Source: Zygnema cylindricum (lineage: Eukaryota; Streptophyta; Zygnematophyceae; Zygnematales; Zygnemataceae). Taken from it: a stretch of DNA of 28,644 nt. Below are positions 17,810 through 28,350 of this stretch, piece by piece. Numbering within the stretch: position 1 is the stretch's first letter; each line of letters begins with the position of its first letter. Both the position numbers and the translations under genes were made by a program. Under the pieces are notes generated by a model. The model saw only the letters and a list, made by a program, of their open reading frames with translations. It searched no databases and was not told the DNA's origin. The stretch is from the NCBI GenBank assembly GCA_037447655.1, contig JBBHKE010002548.1:1-28644 (forward strand), written 5' to 3'.

Positions 17810-20800
17810 ATGGACATATTGGCCGCCCGAAGAAGGGGTGAAGTAATTCATTCTTATTTACGAGTATGGAGATATGTCAGCTCATGGTTGTCAGTTAAAA
17901 GAATTCTTCTAGTTATGATTCTTGTCATTTTTGGAGGCCATGGGCTTAGTACGTGGAGGAGGACTGGAGCGTTCAATAAAAGTGGAAATAAAAATGCAGG
18001 TCAGCCATAATTGGAAAATACATTGTTAAAATCCTTAAATCGCTTATTTGATAATTTGCATTGAAGAAGGAAATGTATTTAAGTTTGCAAAATATTCTTA
18101 TTTTCATTAAAAGGGAACTTCAAATGTAACCGAGGAGAGGCAAGGTCTTAGCTTTTAAAAATTATGTGAAGCCTTTCAAGCGTCCTTATTGACCAGCTCA
18201 TACATGCAAATTTTTTACAATGTCCGCTTTGAAGCATAAGAACAATTTCTACATATTGATTAACTTTTGAAGAAATTTTTCAAAAATGTGAAGGTCTTCA
18301 ATCCAGTCTATGGCTGGTGCTGGATCTTCAATTTCATGGTGGTCTTTTACAATCCAATCTATGGTTCTTACATGCTATATTGGAGCTATTCACAATTCTT
18401 AGGTGGTCAGCAGGTAGTGCAGTTTGTGAAGTTACAGCAGAGCCATGAACTAAAATTTGCCCACCCGCAAATCAAAAAATAGTGTTGTGCATTTCACGGA
18501 TAAAGTTGAATCACAGGTAACAAATTGTCAATCAATTGTTAGAATCACAGGTAGCACAGGTAACCAATTGTCATTCAATTGTAATGTAACTGTCCTTTTT
18601 GTGTGACTATCTGGGCTTGGGTTCTCGCTTCTGAAATGCAGATTTAGTGGCAGAAATCAAGCAAAAGGATGAAATTTCTGAACAATATGGTAGCAATCAG
18701 TTGGTCCATTTGTCACCAGGTGGATCATCTGAGTCTGAAGTTAGCAATGTCGAAATTGCACATTCGATGGATGGAAAAGAAGTGGACGCGAATGAAGCAC
18801 AAAAAAGAGGACAAGGGGAAATTAATGAGGAGCAGTCAGCAACTGACATCTGGCAGCAAATATCAAGAAAAGAAGGGGAGCACAATCGGGAACATCATGT
18901 GAAGAGCACTCTGGAAAGTCTAAATGAGGTGGCGCCAGGAAAGGAAGGACAGGGACACGTGGAAAAAGAGTCGGAAACCAGCAACCAATCAGAACACGAT
19001 ACCGAGAGCTCGGATGGAAAAGAAACAGACGCGAATGAAACACAAAAAAGAAGACAAGGGGAAATTATTGAGGAGCAGTCAGCAACTGACACCTGGCAGC
19101 AAATATCAAGAAAAGAATGGGAGCACAATCGGGAATATCATGTGAAGAGCACTCTGGAAAGTCCAAATGAGGTGGTGCCAGAAAATAAAGGACAGAGACA
19201 CATGGAAAATGAGTCGGCAACCAGCAACCAATCAGAACACGATACCGAGAGCTTGAATTCAGCGCTGGAGCGCATGTCTGGCAGATTGGTGCCACTGAAG
19301 GAAGACCAATCAAACATCGCTGTTCAAACAAAAGAAGTGGACAGTAGGAGGTCGGAAAATACAAGCGGAGATGTTGATGATCGCAGTGGAACAACCAAAA
19401 AGGAAAACTCCATTTTTCACTCTGATACAGAACCAGACACCTTAGGCTCCTCATTGGCTGGGAAGGGCCTTTACAAGAATAGGAAAGGGGACATGTTCTT
19501 ATGTGATAGAACAGATATCCTTTCAGATGTGTGTTTGATGCAAGGAGATGTTAGGATTGTGAGCAAAACGAAAACTGTGGTTATGTTTGCAAATCATTCC
19601 TCCACTACATTTCGAGAAGAAAGGATCAAGCCATACACTCAAAAATGGCAAAAATCATTGCCTCCAATTCAGGAACTCTTGCTTCTCCACATTGGTCTTT
19701 CCTCAAAAGCCCCAAAATACGAAAGAAGGAAGCTTTTGGTTGAGGAGCCACACCTTGTCTTTACAGATGATCGCCAAGATATTTTGGAGTCTCTACCTGG
19801 AAAATTCAAGACGTCATTTTCTAAACATAATCTCGCTAGACGTAATCCACAGAAGCTGACTTGTGAAATGACACACAGCGTCCCAGGTGTCATTTTTTCA
19901 GCTGGGGGATGGGCAGGCGGGGGAAACTACTTTCATTCCTTTATTGATGGTGAGGTCCCATTTCAGCTCTGAAGTGTGGATTGATTGTTCTTCACAACAG
20001 ATGATGTTAGGCACACAAGCTACGTAACCTCCATTTTTTGTGATTTTTTTTTTTTTTATTCCCTTGTGCTTGAGATAAGCATGACCTCCCACTGACTGCT
20101 GGTCTTAAGAATGTACTGAAAATCACTTTTTACATCCAATTCATGAAAAGAAGGAAAACAAAATAAATGGAATGTGGTGGTACGTAATTTTTTGTATGAT
20201 GTCTGTGGAACCTTTTCATTATTCTTTGTAGTTTATTCTTTATAGCGTCTTGAAAACATCGACCTTAACTTTCCTTCTCCCATTAATCCCCTCCCATTTC
20301 CTCTTTGCTTGAATTTCAGATCCGATTTACTTTTAAATTTTGTTAACCAAAATCTGTGTTTTTTTTTTTTCCTTCACTCAATGATGCTTGAGTTTTGGGC
20401 TCTTAGAATGCTCTTACTCAGCCTGCTTTACAGCATTTTTTTGCAATGAAAATCCTTTTTTATCAACCGATTTTTTTTTTTTTCTCTTCCTTCACTCTGG
20501 GAATTCCTCTGTATTGGGCTTTCTGAATACTGTTTCTCACTCTCCTCTCTAGTAATTATTCTGATTTTGTTGACCAGGTTTTTTTTTTTTTCTTTCCTTC
20601 CCCCACTTTGGTGTGCGTCAGTTCTGTGCTCGCAGAGTACTGTTACTCACTCTTTCAATTTTGTTAACCAATTTTATCCAGTCCTTCCTTTTTCTGTTTT
20701 TTCTCGACCGCCACACAAAGAATATGTCAGTTTTGTTCTCTCATAGTGCTGTTACTCACCTTTTCTGCAGTGATTATTCCGTTGTACATTACGGTGCAGC

Positions 20801-22370
20801 ATTTTCAGGGAACTGTTGTTCTTGTCATCGTGGAGGCCAAAAATTGGTGGCTTGAAAAATTCTCTCCTCTTCTGGCCTCACTTTCTCATTATCCAATAAT
20901 CAATCTTCGAAAGGACAAGAGAAGGCATTGTTTTCCATTGGTGATTGCCGGTCTTCGTAGCCATGGGGACATGAGGATAAATCCAGAATTCATGCCTGGT
21001 GGTGAAAATGAAACTACTTTCCAAGTGAGTTTTAGTGAAACATAATAAGGAATATCGATCAAATTATTAGCATTTAATCAAATTGAATCGATTAAAATGT
21101 TGTGATGTTGGTTAGTGTTCAAATTTTCTTTTTGAAGGGTGTCTGTAGAGCTTCAGGTACTTGGAAGTCTTCATGTTTGTGTACTTTTTAATGATCACAA
21201 ACAATCGCTCCTTTTTCATTGGCAGGAATTTTTGCAACGAAGTTTTAAATCCCCTTCACTAAACCCTCTCCCTGATGTACCACTAGAATGGTGGTCCCAC
21301 CAGAAAGTTATTCGACCGTCTTCTCAAGGTTCATGGGAAAACCAACCAGTCTCTCACACCTGTCTCTCTGAGAACAATGTGGTTTCTTTTAAACTTCATT
21401 GGCCTCTCCTTCTCATTATGAGCCGTAAAGGCTGTTCTCGATCCTGGAAAAATGAAGGTCAGTTTGCAAAAATGGCTGCGAGTTTTGGGTTTTGGGTCTA
21501 TATTCTTCGTACAAACCGAAATAGTGCTCTTCGGGAGGTTTATGAATTATTACAAATTGCGGATATTGTTGTGGGAGTACATGGAGCCGGGTTGACGAAT
21601 CTCGTGTTTATGCGGCCAGCCTCACTGTTGATTCAGGTACAATGCCTTTTTTTTTTTCCCTTTCATAGTTTTTTTCTTTTCTTTATTTTTTTCTCTCTCT
21701 CCCTTCAGAGACAGACCTTGAGTATTAAGCCTTTTTTTTTTCCTTTTTGTTTGCTTCCTTCATTGCCAAGTGCAATTTTTTTATTTAGTTTATGTTCTTG
21801 TTTTTGAAAATTTCCTATGGTTGCAAATCACAGAAGGTTAAAAAATCTGCGGGATTTTTCAGTCAAAATGAAGGCTGAGGGAAAATATGTATTAGGTTCT
21901 TTGAGCGTGGAATCAATTTGGGCTTTTTGAACAAAGGAGAGAGTTTTTTGAAATTCAAAATTTGAATTAACTTTCAAGTTCAAAGGACGATTAAAAAAAA
22001 ATAAAACAAAATTATTGTGTATATTCTGTATATCTTATTATGTATATTGTGTTTTTTCCAGCTTTCACCTATTGGGACCTTGTGGCTCGCTCAATCTTGT
22101 TTTGGAGACCCTGCGGTACATTTTAGTTTAAAATATATCGAATTTCCTTTGTCACCCTCAGAAAGTTCCTTAAGTTCTCTTTACAAACCTTCAGATCCCA
22201 TATTGACTTCTCCTCAACTTATAGCCAATAATGACTGGAGTTTGGCACAAGAACTTTACATAAGAGGTCAAAACGTGACAGTTTCTGAAGAAAGTATGAT
22301 GAATGTTATTGAGAAAGCCAAACATCACATAATGGATACTGTTTTAACAGGAAAGAAGACTTCGTGTTAG
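17810..22370 (+). CDS. GT61 family glycosyltransferase, five exons, 823 aa
   Basis: Exons are 17810-17999, 18642-19949, 20771-21024, 21226-21636 and 22062-22370. All introns are GT-AG and all phases join (1, 1, 0, 0). The first exon gives a short basic cytosolic tail and one membrane segment (about residues 31-46, ILLVMILVIFGG), a type II Golgi anchor. Residues 64-300 are a charged, disordered stem containing two 81-aa repeats. The catalytic DUF563/GT61 domain then follows: GGWAGGGNYFHSFID (485-499), VIIPLYIT, an AKNWW motif, HCFP and GL, the hallmark GVHGAGLTN (701-709), then ESSL and QNV near the end. The family moves pentoses or other sugars onto plant xylans and related wall polymers, or onto glycoproteins (EOGT/XylT type). 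The arrangement here is plant-like, but donor and acceptor cannot be assigned. ATG 17810 (caaaATGg) is the first Met before the anchor. Stop TAG is at 22368. Confidence 0.95.
18509..18581. repeat. Direct duplication in GT61 intron 1
   Basis: aatcacaggtaacaaattgt at 18509 is repeated from 18543 with a short insertion (gtagcacaggtaac). Each copy ends in a caattcaattgt-like word. A second pair, aatcca[g/a]tctatgg, occurs at about 18300 and 18353. Confidence 0.7.
18770..19255 (+). repeat. Two in-frame 243-bp (81-aa) units in the GT61 stem
   Basis: Unit 1 (18770-19012, residues 107-187) and unit 2 (19013-19255, residues 188-268) are mostly identical. Both contain EEQSATD, WQQISRKE, EHNRE and HVKSTLES and end SNQSEHDTES. 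The period is exactly divisible by three and neither unit has a stop, so the duplication has stayed coding. Confidence 0.93.
20250..20770 (+). repeat. Tandem copies of the 3' splice region in GT61 intron 2
   Basis: Five diverged units of about 110-120 bp end in the true exon 3 acceptor. The marker tgttactcac or its variants occurs at 20411, 20531, 20641 and 20750. Units start with long T runs and ccttcactc-like words. Acceptor-like AGs follow the pyrimidine tracts at 20319, 20433 and 20552, and the functional one is at 20770. In the 20552 unit the AG is followed by taattattctg, like tgattattccg at the exon 3 start. Confidence 0.75.
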
Positions 22371-23868
22371 GGAACATTTTCACACAAAACACGATGTCTT
22401 GTTAGTAAACATTTTTTTCCCTCTCCATATTTGTTTTAGCTCATTATTGTCGATTTGTTCATTTATTCCACGATATAAACAGATTGAATGGTTTACTTAG
22501 GCTCGGAGGTGCAGCGATTTAAAAATTAGAGATAGGGCTTGAAGATAGTTCATGGTTGAACTTCTTCTTCTTAGACTTTTTTGTGGAGGATAGTTGTTTA
22601 TGGTAAGGACTGTCTAATTTTAGGTCTCTTTTATGTCAATTGTTAATTTAATTGTAATGCAAAAGCGTGCATTATTCTGTCACAAGAATCAGTAATGACA
22701 GCGGTTTCTTTATTAATGTTTTCCATCTAAATTTCGACTTGTTTTTGCCACCTTATTTTTTGAGCTGTAGACAAATCTTAATTTTGTGCTGAGATAGCAG
22801 AACATGAAATCAATTGTTGAGAATTCTTTAGAACTTTAATGTTAATAACCCTTAAGTGTGTGCATTACTGAGAATTATGGTTTTTTCCAGACCACATTTA
22901 TCCTTCTTGGGCAAAATACACAATTATTTGGCATTACTTTAGCATTAAAGTGAAAATCATAAGTGAAAATATCCACAAGCAGATGTTGTCCAAAAATACT
23001 TTGCAGTCATTTTTCCAGTATTCTCGTAATCATGGTGGTCTTAATATCATTTATTCAAAACGCTCACAGATGTTTTCACTTCCACCTCGGCCGCAAAAAG
23101 TTTTTTTTGTTGAATTCTGTCCTAGATAAGTGGCGAATGAAATTTTGTTGTACTCACAAAGATTTTCAGCTTCTCATAGGTTAATTTGGCTAAATGCTTT
23201 AGTACTAAATTCTTTCCATGGAGCCTTGCTGATCTTTCATTGGAAAGAATGAAAGGTGTTTTTATTTTGTCTCTAACATATGGACCTTCAGCCTCATTGC
23301 ATCCCTCAAACGACCTTGCAATGACCGAAAAACTTCGCTGATTGGGAGCAGTTTTGAGACACTCCTGTCGAAGCCAAGAGAGTCCTGTCAAACTGTTATA
23401 ATTTTTTGTCATCCTTGTCAAAATATTGTTATTATTGAGTCAAAACAGTACCACAAAAGTTAAGTAATCATCCGGACCACACAAATTATGGTGGAGATCT
23501 GAACTGTTCTCCACTCGAATCATCACCATTTTTTCACCATTTTTGTAAAAGAAAAATCAGTACATATAAAAGCACATTAAACAACTAAATTTAGTCTGAA
23601 AAGAAAAAACATCAATTCATATTATACAAAAACAGAGTGAACAAAAGAGTTCGTCATTAAATCTATAAATACCTATCTACCATTTTCTTTGTGGAATAGG
23701 TAAAGAATCGTTTTACTTTCCCCAACTTTACACACTCTTTACAAAAGTAGGCAGTTAATTCTATGTCTAATTTATACCCATTTACACCTTCACAAATTTA
23801 CCTGTTTAACTACCGCATCGATATTTGTATTCATACAGCCTTATTAGTGGCTTCTTAAAAAAGAAAAG

Positions 23869-23900
<32 letters not shown>

Positions 23901-24332
23901 AAAAAAAAAGGTTTGCCAGTCACACAAAAAAAAAGTCCAAAGCCCTAAAACCCATCTGACAGTCAAAATTGTGGCTAATCAAACCTCAAAAAACATTGAA
24001 GGTTTCTAAAGGTGGGAAAATGTATCTAAAATGTACTTATAAACATTTTAGGTGAAAAATAGTTCTAAGTAAAAACCTATAACTAGTAACTGAAAAGTAT
24101 TACAAATAGAAAAAAGAAAGAACAAAACAAACCTAGTTTGTCATAGATTTCTTCGCTTGTTCTTAATGCCGTTATACATAACTGTAATCCGACTGAAACA
24201 GGGAGACAAAGAAACCACAAAACCCTACACATTTCCGTTCTTTCAGTCAGCTTTTTCGGTAACTGAAAAAATTCAACTTTAACTATGAAGACAAAAACCC
24301 CAGAAGCCCAAATACGGTCTCCTTGTCGTTTT
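22371..24332. other. Intergenic sequence between convergent GT61 and C2 genes
   Basis: Both genes end towards this 1.96-kb AT-rich stretch, so it should contain two 3' UTRs. It includes an A-rich tract at 23865-23929 with runs of up to about 28 A. The 99-codon minus-strand frame at 23122-23421 has no recognisable domain or splice partner. Nothing else is supported. Confidence 0.5.
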
Positions 24333-27300
24333 CTATGACTGTTGTGTGAAACTGGAACTGGAACTGGAACTGGAACTATGAGACAAATCACCTCCTTTTG
24401 TTGACCCCTCGTCTTCTGGAACCGCAATAAATGCATCTTCATCAGCCGAATAAACAATAATAGGACAACCTCTACGAGGAATTCCTAACGCAGAAAAAGA
24501 CGAAGTTTGTGACATCATCCACGGAGCAGGCCGAGTCGAAAAAACGTTTAAACCTTCCATTCTCGAACCTCCGTGAACCGTTCCTTCCAAACTTTCCGTT
24601 CTTCCATGAACAGTACTATCTCGACTGTCCGTTCTCCCTCTATGTTCGTAACTGAGACGGACATGGATTTGTCCGTAAGGTCGACCTAGTTTTCGACAAA
24701 AAAGTTGTAAAACAATTTCGTCTGATCTCCTCATTAAAACTCGACTGAGAGGAATACTCGCACTCGCAAGATACTGTCCCTCTCCATGCTTTTTTTTGCC
24801 GTAAACGAAAAATTTTACTTTTTCCGTACTGTGACTTTCCCACACGGGAAAAGTTAAAGTGTCACGAAAAAACATTTCTTCTCCCGTCGGCCAATCAAGC
24901 GATCCAAAAACAGGACCTTTTAGGGTTCTTGTTCGACTGTAACTGGAAGAAAGCTGGAAAGGAAAAAAAAAAAAACGGATACAGAAACAGAAACACACAT
25001 GGAGAAAGATATCGCTCAGTTTTGATTTGTTTTCTCAGGTCAGTGGTCGGATTTTTTGGTTTTTGTTTTTATTGTTCAAGCTTAGTGGAGAAGAAGGTTA
25101 AAATTGGAAAAAAAGAGGGGAAGGGAGAGGGAGAGGGAGGGGGAGAGGGAGAGGGAGAGGGAGAGGGAGAGGGAGAGGGAGAGGGAGAGGGAGAGGGAGA
25201 GGGAGAGGGAGAGGGAGAGGGAGAGGGAGAGGGAGAGGGAGAGGGAGAGGGAGAGGGAGAGGGAGAGGGAGAGGGAGAGGGAGAGGGAGAGGGAGAGGGA
25301 GAGGGAGAGGGAGAGGGAGAGGGAGAGGGAGAGGGAGAGGGAGAGGGAGAGGGAGAGGGAGAGGGAGAGGGAGAGGGAGAGGGAGAGGGAGAGGGAGAGG
25401 GAGAGGGAGAGGGAGAGGGAGAGGGAGAGGGAGAGGGAGAGGGAGAGGGAGAGGGAGAGGGAGAGGGAGAGGGAGAGGGAGAGGGAGAGGGAGAGGGAGA
25501 GGGAGAGGGAGAGGGGAGAGGGAGAGGGAGAGGGAGAGGGAGAGGGAGAGGGAGAGGGAGAGGGAGAGGGAGAGGGGAGAGGGAGAGGAGAGGGAGAGGG
25601 AGAGGGAGAGGGAGAGGGAGAGGGAGAGGGAGAGGGAGAGGGAGAGGGAGAGGGAGAGGGAGAGGGAGAGGGAGAGGGAGAGGGAGAGGGAGAGGGAGAG
25701 GGAGAGGGAGAGGGAGAGGGAGAGGGAGAGGGAGAGGGAGAGGGAGAGGGAGAGGGAGAGGAGAGGGAGAGGGAGAGGGAGAGGGAGAGGGAGAGGGAGA
25801 GGGAGAGGGAGAGGGAGGGAGAGGGAGAGGGAGAGGGAGAGGGAGAGGGAGAGGGAGAGGGAGAGGGAGAGGGAGAGGGAGAGGAGAGGGAGAGGGAGAG
25901 GGAGAGGGAGAGGGAGAGGGAGAGGGAGAGGGAGAGGGAGAGGGAGAGGGAGAGGGAGAGGGAGAGGGAGAGGGAGAGGGAGAGGGAGAGGGAGAGGGAG
26001 AGGGAGAGGGAGAGGGAGAGGGAGAGGGAGAGGGAGAGGGAGAGGGAGAGGGAGAGGGAGAGGGAGAGAGAAGGGAGAGGGAGAGGGAGAGGGAGGAGGG
26101 GAGAGAGAAGGAGAGGGGGAAAGGGAGATGGTGTGGGGAAGGTATATGGAGGAACAAGGTAAAGAAATACAAGTTAGAGAGGGAATGGAGGAGGGAGGAG
26201 AATCCAGTAGTTTTCTTTCACAATAACTTCCGAAAACCATCAATAATAGCAAACTCTCCGTATTTAAAAAGAATGAACATCCAAAAACACAAAAAAAAAT
26301 TATATATGAAAAGCAACAAAAACATTAAAAAAAAGCATCAACAAAAAACTGCCAAATCATGAAACAATAATAAGTTCGAGTTTCAAATGGACTTTTGAGT
26401 TTCGGGAATTGAATGTTTACCTGTACAATAACAAAAGGGTCTTCTATTTGATTGTCGGTCACACTAAAAATTCCATCGGAAAGAGCGGTTATCGAGACGA
26501 TTGTCGCAGAGAATTGACCTACCACGTTACTTCCTGCTGGGGGACCTCTGAAAAAAATAATCGAGAGAGAGGGAGAGGAAGAGGGATAGGGAGAGAGATA
26601 AAAAGTAAAAGAAAAAGAAAGACCCAGAAAGAGAAAGTGTAAGAAAACTTGGACAGGAATTCACAAACGCGATCGAAAACCATAAACAATGTTCGGGAAA
26701 ATCAGATTTTGACAGTTTGACAACTCTAGAGTCATTCAGAAAACTACACCGTGTATCGCTAATTAGTGTTGATGTTTTTTTGCGACTTAAATCAACTTTT
26801 CTCTGTACACCTGTCCACTTTTTGTTTGGAGACCGCCCATCAGATGCTAAGAACCTCATCTTTCCATGAAAACCGTCATAATCCGACAGGTGTGCACAAA
26901 AAATTAAGTCGAAAACAAAAAAAAAAACATCGTATCGTCAAAAACTATTAATAACACCTTAGAATTGCTTGGAACCAGTTGAAAACCTTTGAAAACTTAC
27001 AAAACCTCAAAATACTTAGAGACAGAAACCTATGAATACTTCCAAAGGTCTCAACAATGACCAGCATCCTATACTTTCCCTACGTGTCCAAATAAGGCGT
27101 CAGGTAAGTTTCAACTACAAAAAAAATAAATTACCAAAAGTACAGTATGCAATGCATGAAAAAGTCTACAGACGGGGAGATATAGGAAGGTATGTCAAAC
27201 ATTGATATGATTTGTAAAAACAAATAAAATTTGTGAAAAGAATTACATATGACTGTATAAAATTATAGCTCATGAACTTCGGACGCAAAATTTGTTATAT

Positions 27301-28043
27301 CCTCCTCCCCTCTTCCTCCTCCCCTCTTCCTCCTCCTCTCTTCCTCCTCCTCTCCTCCTCTCCTCCTCCTCCTCCTCCATGGTATTCTCTTTAATAAAGA
27401 CATGTAGCAACCTTAATAACCTATTAAAAATCTCAATAAAAACAGGCAAAAAAACCATGCAAGAAAACCTCCAACTTATCACAAAAAACCTAACACTGCA
27501 AAAACATACAAAAACCTACAGAAACCAACAAAAGCCTAAAAAACCCACAAAACCTTAAAAATAACTTTAAAAACCGACAAAACCTTATAAAGGACCCAAA
27601 AAAACTATACAAAAAACATTCAAAAAAACCACATGAACTATAATTCATGCGTGGTAAACTCGTGACTCGAGCCTAAACTCATAATCCATGAAAAAAACTC
27701 CTAATTCATGAGAAAAGACTCATTTCAAGAGAAAAAAACTCCTGTTTTTAGAAGAATCATAACCCATGAGAAAATCACAAAAACCTCAAAATTAACCAGA
27801 CAAAACATATAATCATTGAAAAAAAAACCTCAGAATCGACGACCAAATTAACAAAGCCACTCACTTGTGAATACAAGGTTTGTTGTATCCATATCCTCCT
27901 CTTCCTCCTCCTCCTCCCTGGTAGCCTCTCCTACACCTTCCCTGGCATCCGGAGTATCCGTGGACGAATCCGGAGTGGTTGCCATAATAGCCTCCACCGA
28001 ACTCGTGACGGAGAGCCCGGGCAACCCGGGAGAGGGAAAACAT
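24333..28043 (-). CDS. C2-domain protein, three exons (5' end ambiguous)
   Basis: The secure part is exon 2 (26547 or 26545 to 26421) joined in phase 0 to exon 3 (24953-24333) by cag|gtaaac and tttccag|ctt. Together they encode one C2 beta-sandwich: [70 protein letters not shown] and [11 protein letters not shown] Ser/Arg-rich tail follows, ending in a serine run coded by a GGAACT repeat. C2 domains bind membranes or proteins. Here the third loop ([10 protein letters not shown]) lacks the usual paired aspartates, so calcium binding is doubtful. Exon 1 ends at 27865 (cacaa|gtgagt). If read from ATG 28043 it gives a Gly/Tyr-rich leader and a 308-aa protein, using the acceptor ttttcag|ag. If read from ATG 27985 (ataATGgc) it gives an acidic leader and 288 aa, but needs acceptor cagag|gt two bases later. 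Confidence 0.82.
24351..24376. repeat. GGAACT hexamer repeat inside C2 exon 3
   Basis: Four copies of ggaact on the plus strand code for most of the serine run near the C-terminus of the minus-strand protein. Confidence 0.85.
25120..26100. repeat. Near-pure GAGAGG hexamer array, about 970 bp, in C2 intron 2
   Basis: From about 25142 to 25511 the hexamer is uninterrupted. Later runs are separated by one- or two-base register shifts at about 25512, 25573, 25587, 25758, 25815, 25883 and 26068. On the transcribed strand this is a CCTCTC polypyrimidine run filling two thirds of a 1,467-bp intron. Long Gly-Glu, Arg-Glu, Ser-Pro and Leu-Pro open frames across it are repeat artefacts. Confidence 0.97.
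26745..26960. mobile_element. TA-flanked MITE copy in C2 intron 1, right end decayed
   Basis: The left end TA-CACCGTGTATCGCTAATTAG is nearly the same as the 6345 element. The inner pair gcgacttaa/ctgtacacctgtcc near 26780-26815 and ggacagg.gtgcac/ttaagtcg near 26884-26912 forms the same hairpin plan. The right terminal repeat is not recognisable, so the end is approximate. Confidence 0.65.
26961..27286. other. Remainder of C2 intron 1, left part
   Basis: AT-rich sequence with repeated aaaacct/aaaactt words and no frame of interest. Confidence 0.5.
27287..27380. repeat. TCCTCC tract with a degenerate copy of the C2 exon 1 end
   Basis: Read on the minus strand, ...ggaggatataacaaattttg at the left edge matches ggatacaacaaaccttg at the end of exon 1 (about 27875-27895). 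Both follow a gga/gag-rich run. The copy lacks the gtgagt donor. Confidence 0.6.
27381..27864. other. A/C-rich low-complexity part of C2 intron 1
   Basis: Dominated by aaaacc- and caaaaacc-type words to about 27630, then several copies of a catgagaaaa / aaactcctaattcatgag motif between about 27640 and 27775. It has no coding or RNA signature. Confidence 0.6.
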
Positions 28044-28350
28044 TGGAGGGAGGGAGGGAGGTGAAAGAGAGAGGGAGGAGAAAAAGAGAGGGAGGGAGCG
28101 GAAAAGGAGAGGGAGGAGGGAGGGAGGGGAAAGAGAGAAGGAGCGGAAAAGGAGAGGGAGGGAGGAGGGGAAAAAGAGACGGAGCGGAAAAGGAGAGGGA
28201 GGGAGGGAGGCTGGGAGAGAGGGTGGGAGAGAGGGAGAGAAAGGGAGAACAAAAGGGAAAGTTGGAGGAAATGTGAGGGAGGAAAAAGTATAATGGAGGG
28301 GCAGGAAAATAAAGGAGAAAAAATGGAGGGAAGGGAAGGAAGGAGGAGGA
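28024..28350. repeat. Purine-rich (GGGAGG/GGAGAG) tract at the C2 gene 5' side
   Basis: This is an irregular gggagg/gagagg sequence on the plus strand, hence a CT-rich stretch immediately before ATG 28043 on the coding strand. It is likely 5' UTR and promoter of the C2 gene. CT-rich leaders are common in plants, but no start site can be fixed. Confidence 0.6.

Noticed and set aside
23122-23421. 99-codon minus-strand frame between GT61 and C2 genes
   Set aside because: No recognisable domain or splice partner; expected by chance in this length.
24929-26362. Very long Gly-Glu / Arg-Glu (plus) and Ser-Pro / Leu-Pro (minus) open frames
   Set aside because: All are products of a hexamer repeat that is open in several frames on both strands, and the repeat lies in an intron.
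27430-27640. Telomere-like AAAACC words
   Set aside because: The words are irregular in length and spacing, not a regular CCCTAAA-type array.
28043-28276. 77-codon Gly/Arg/Glu-rich plus-strand frame
   Set aside because: Composition is that of the purine-rich tract; it is antisense to the C2 gene leader.
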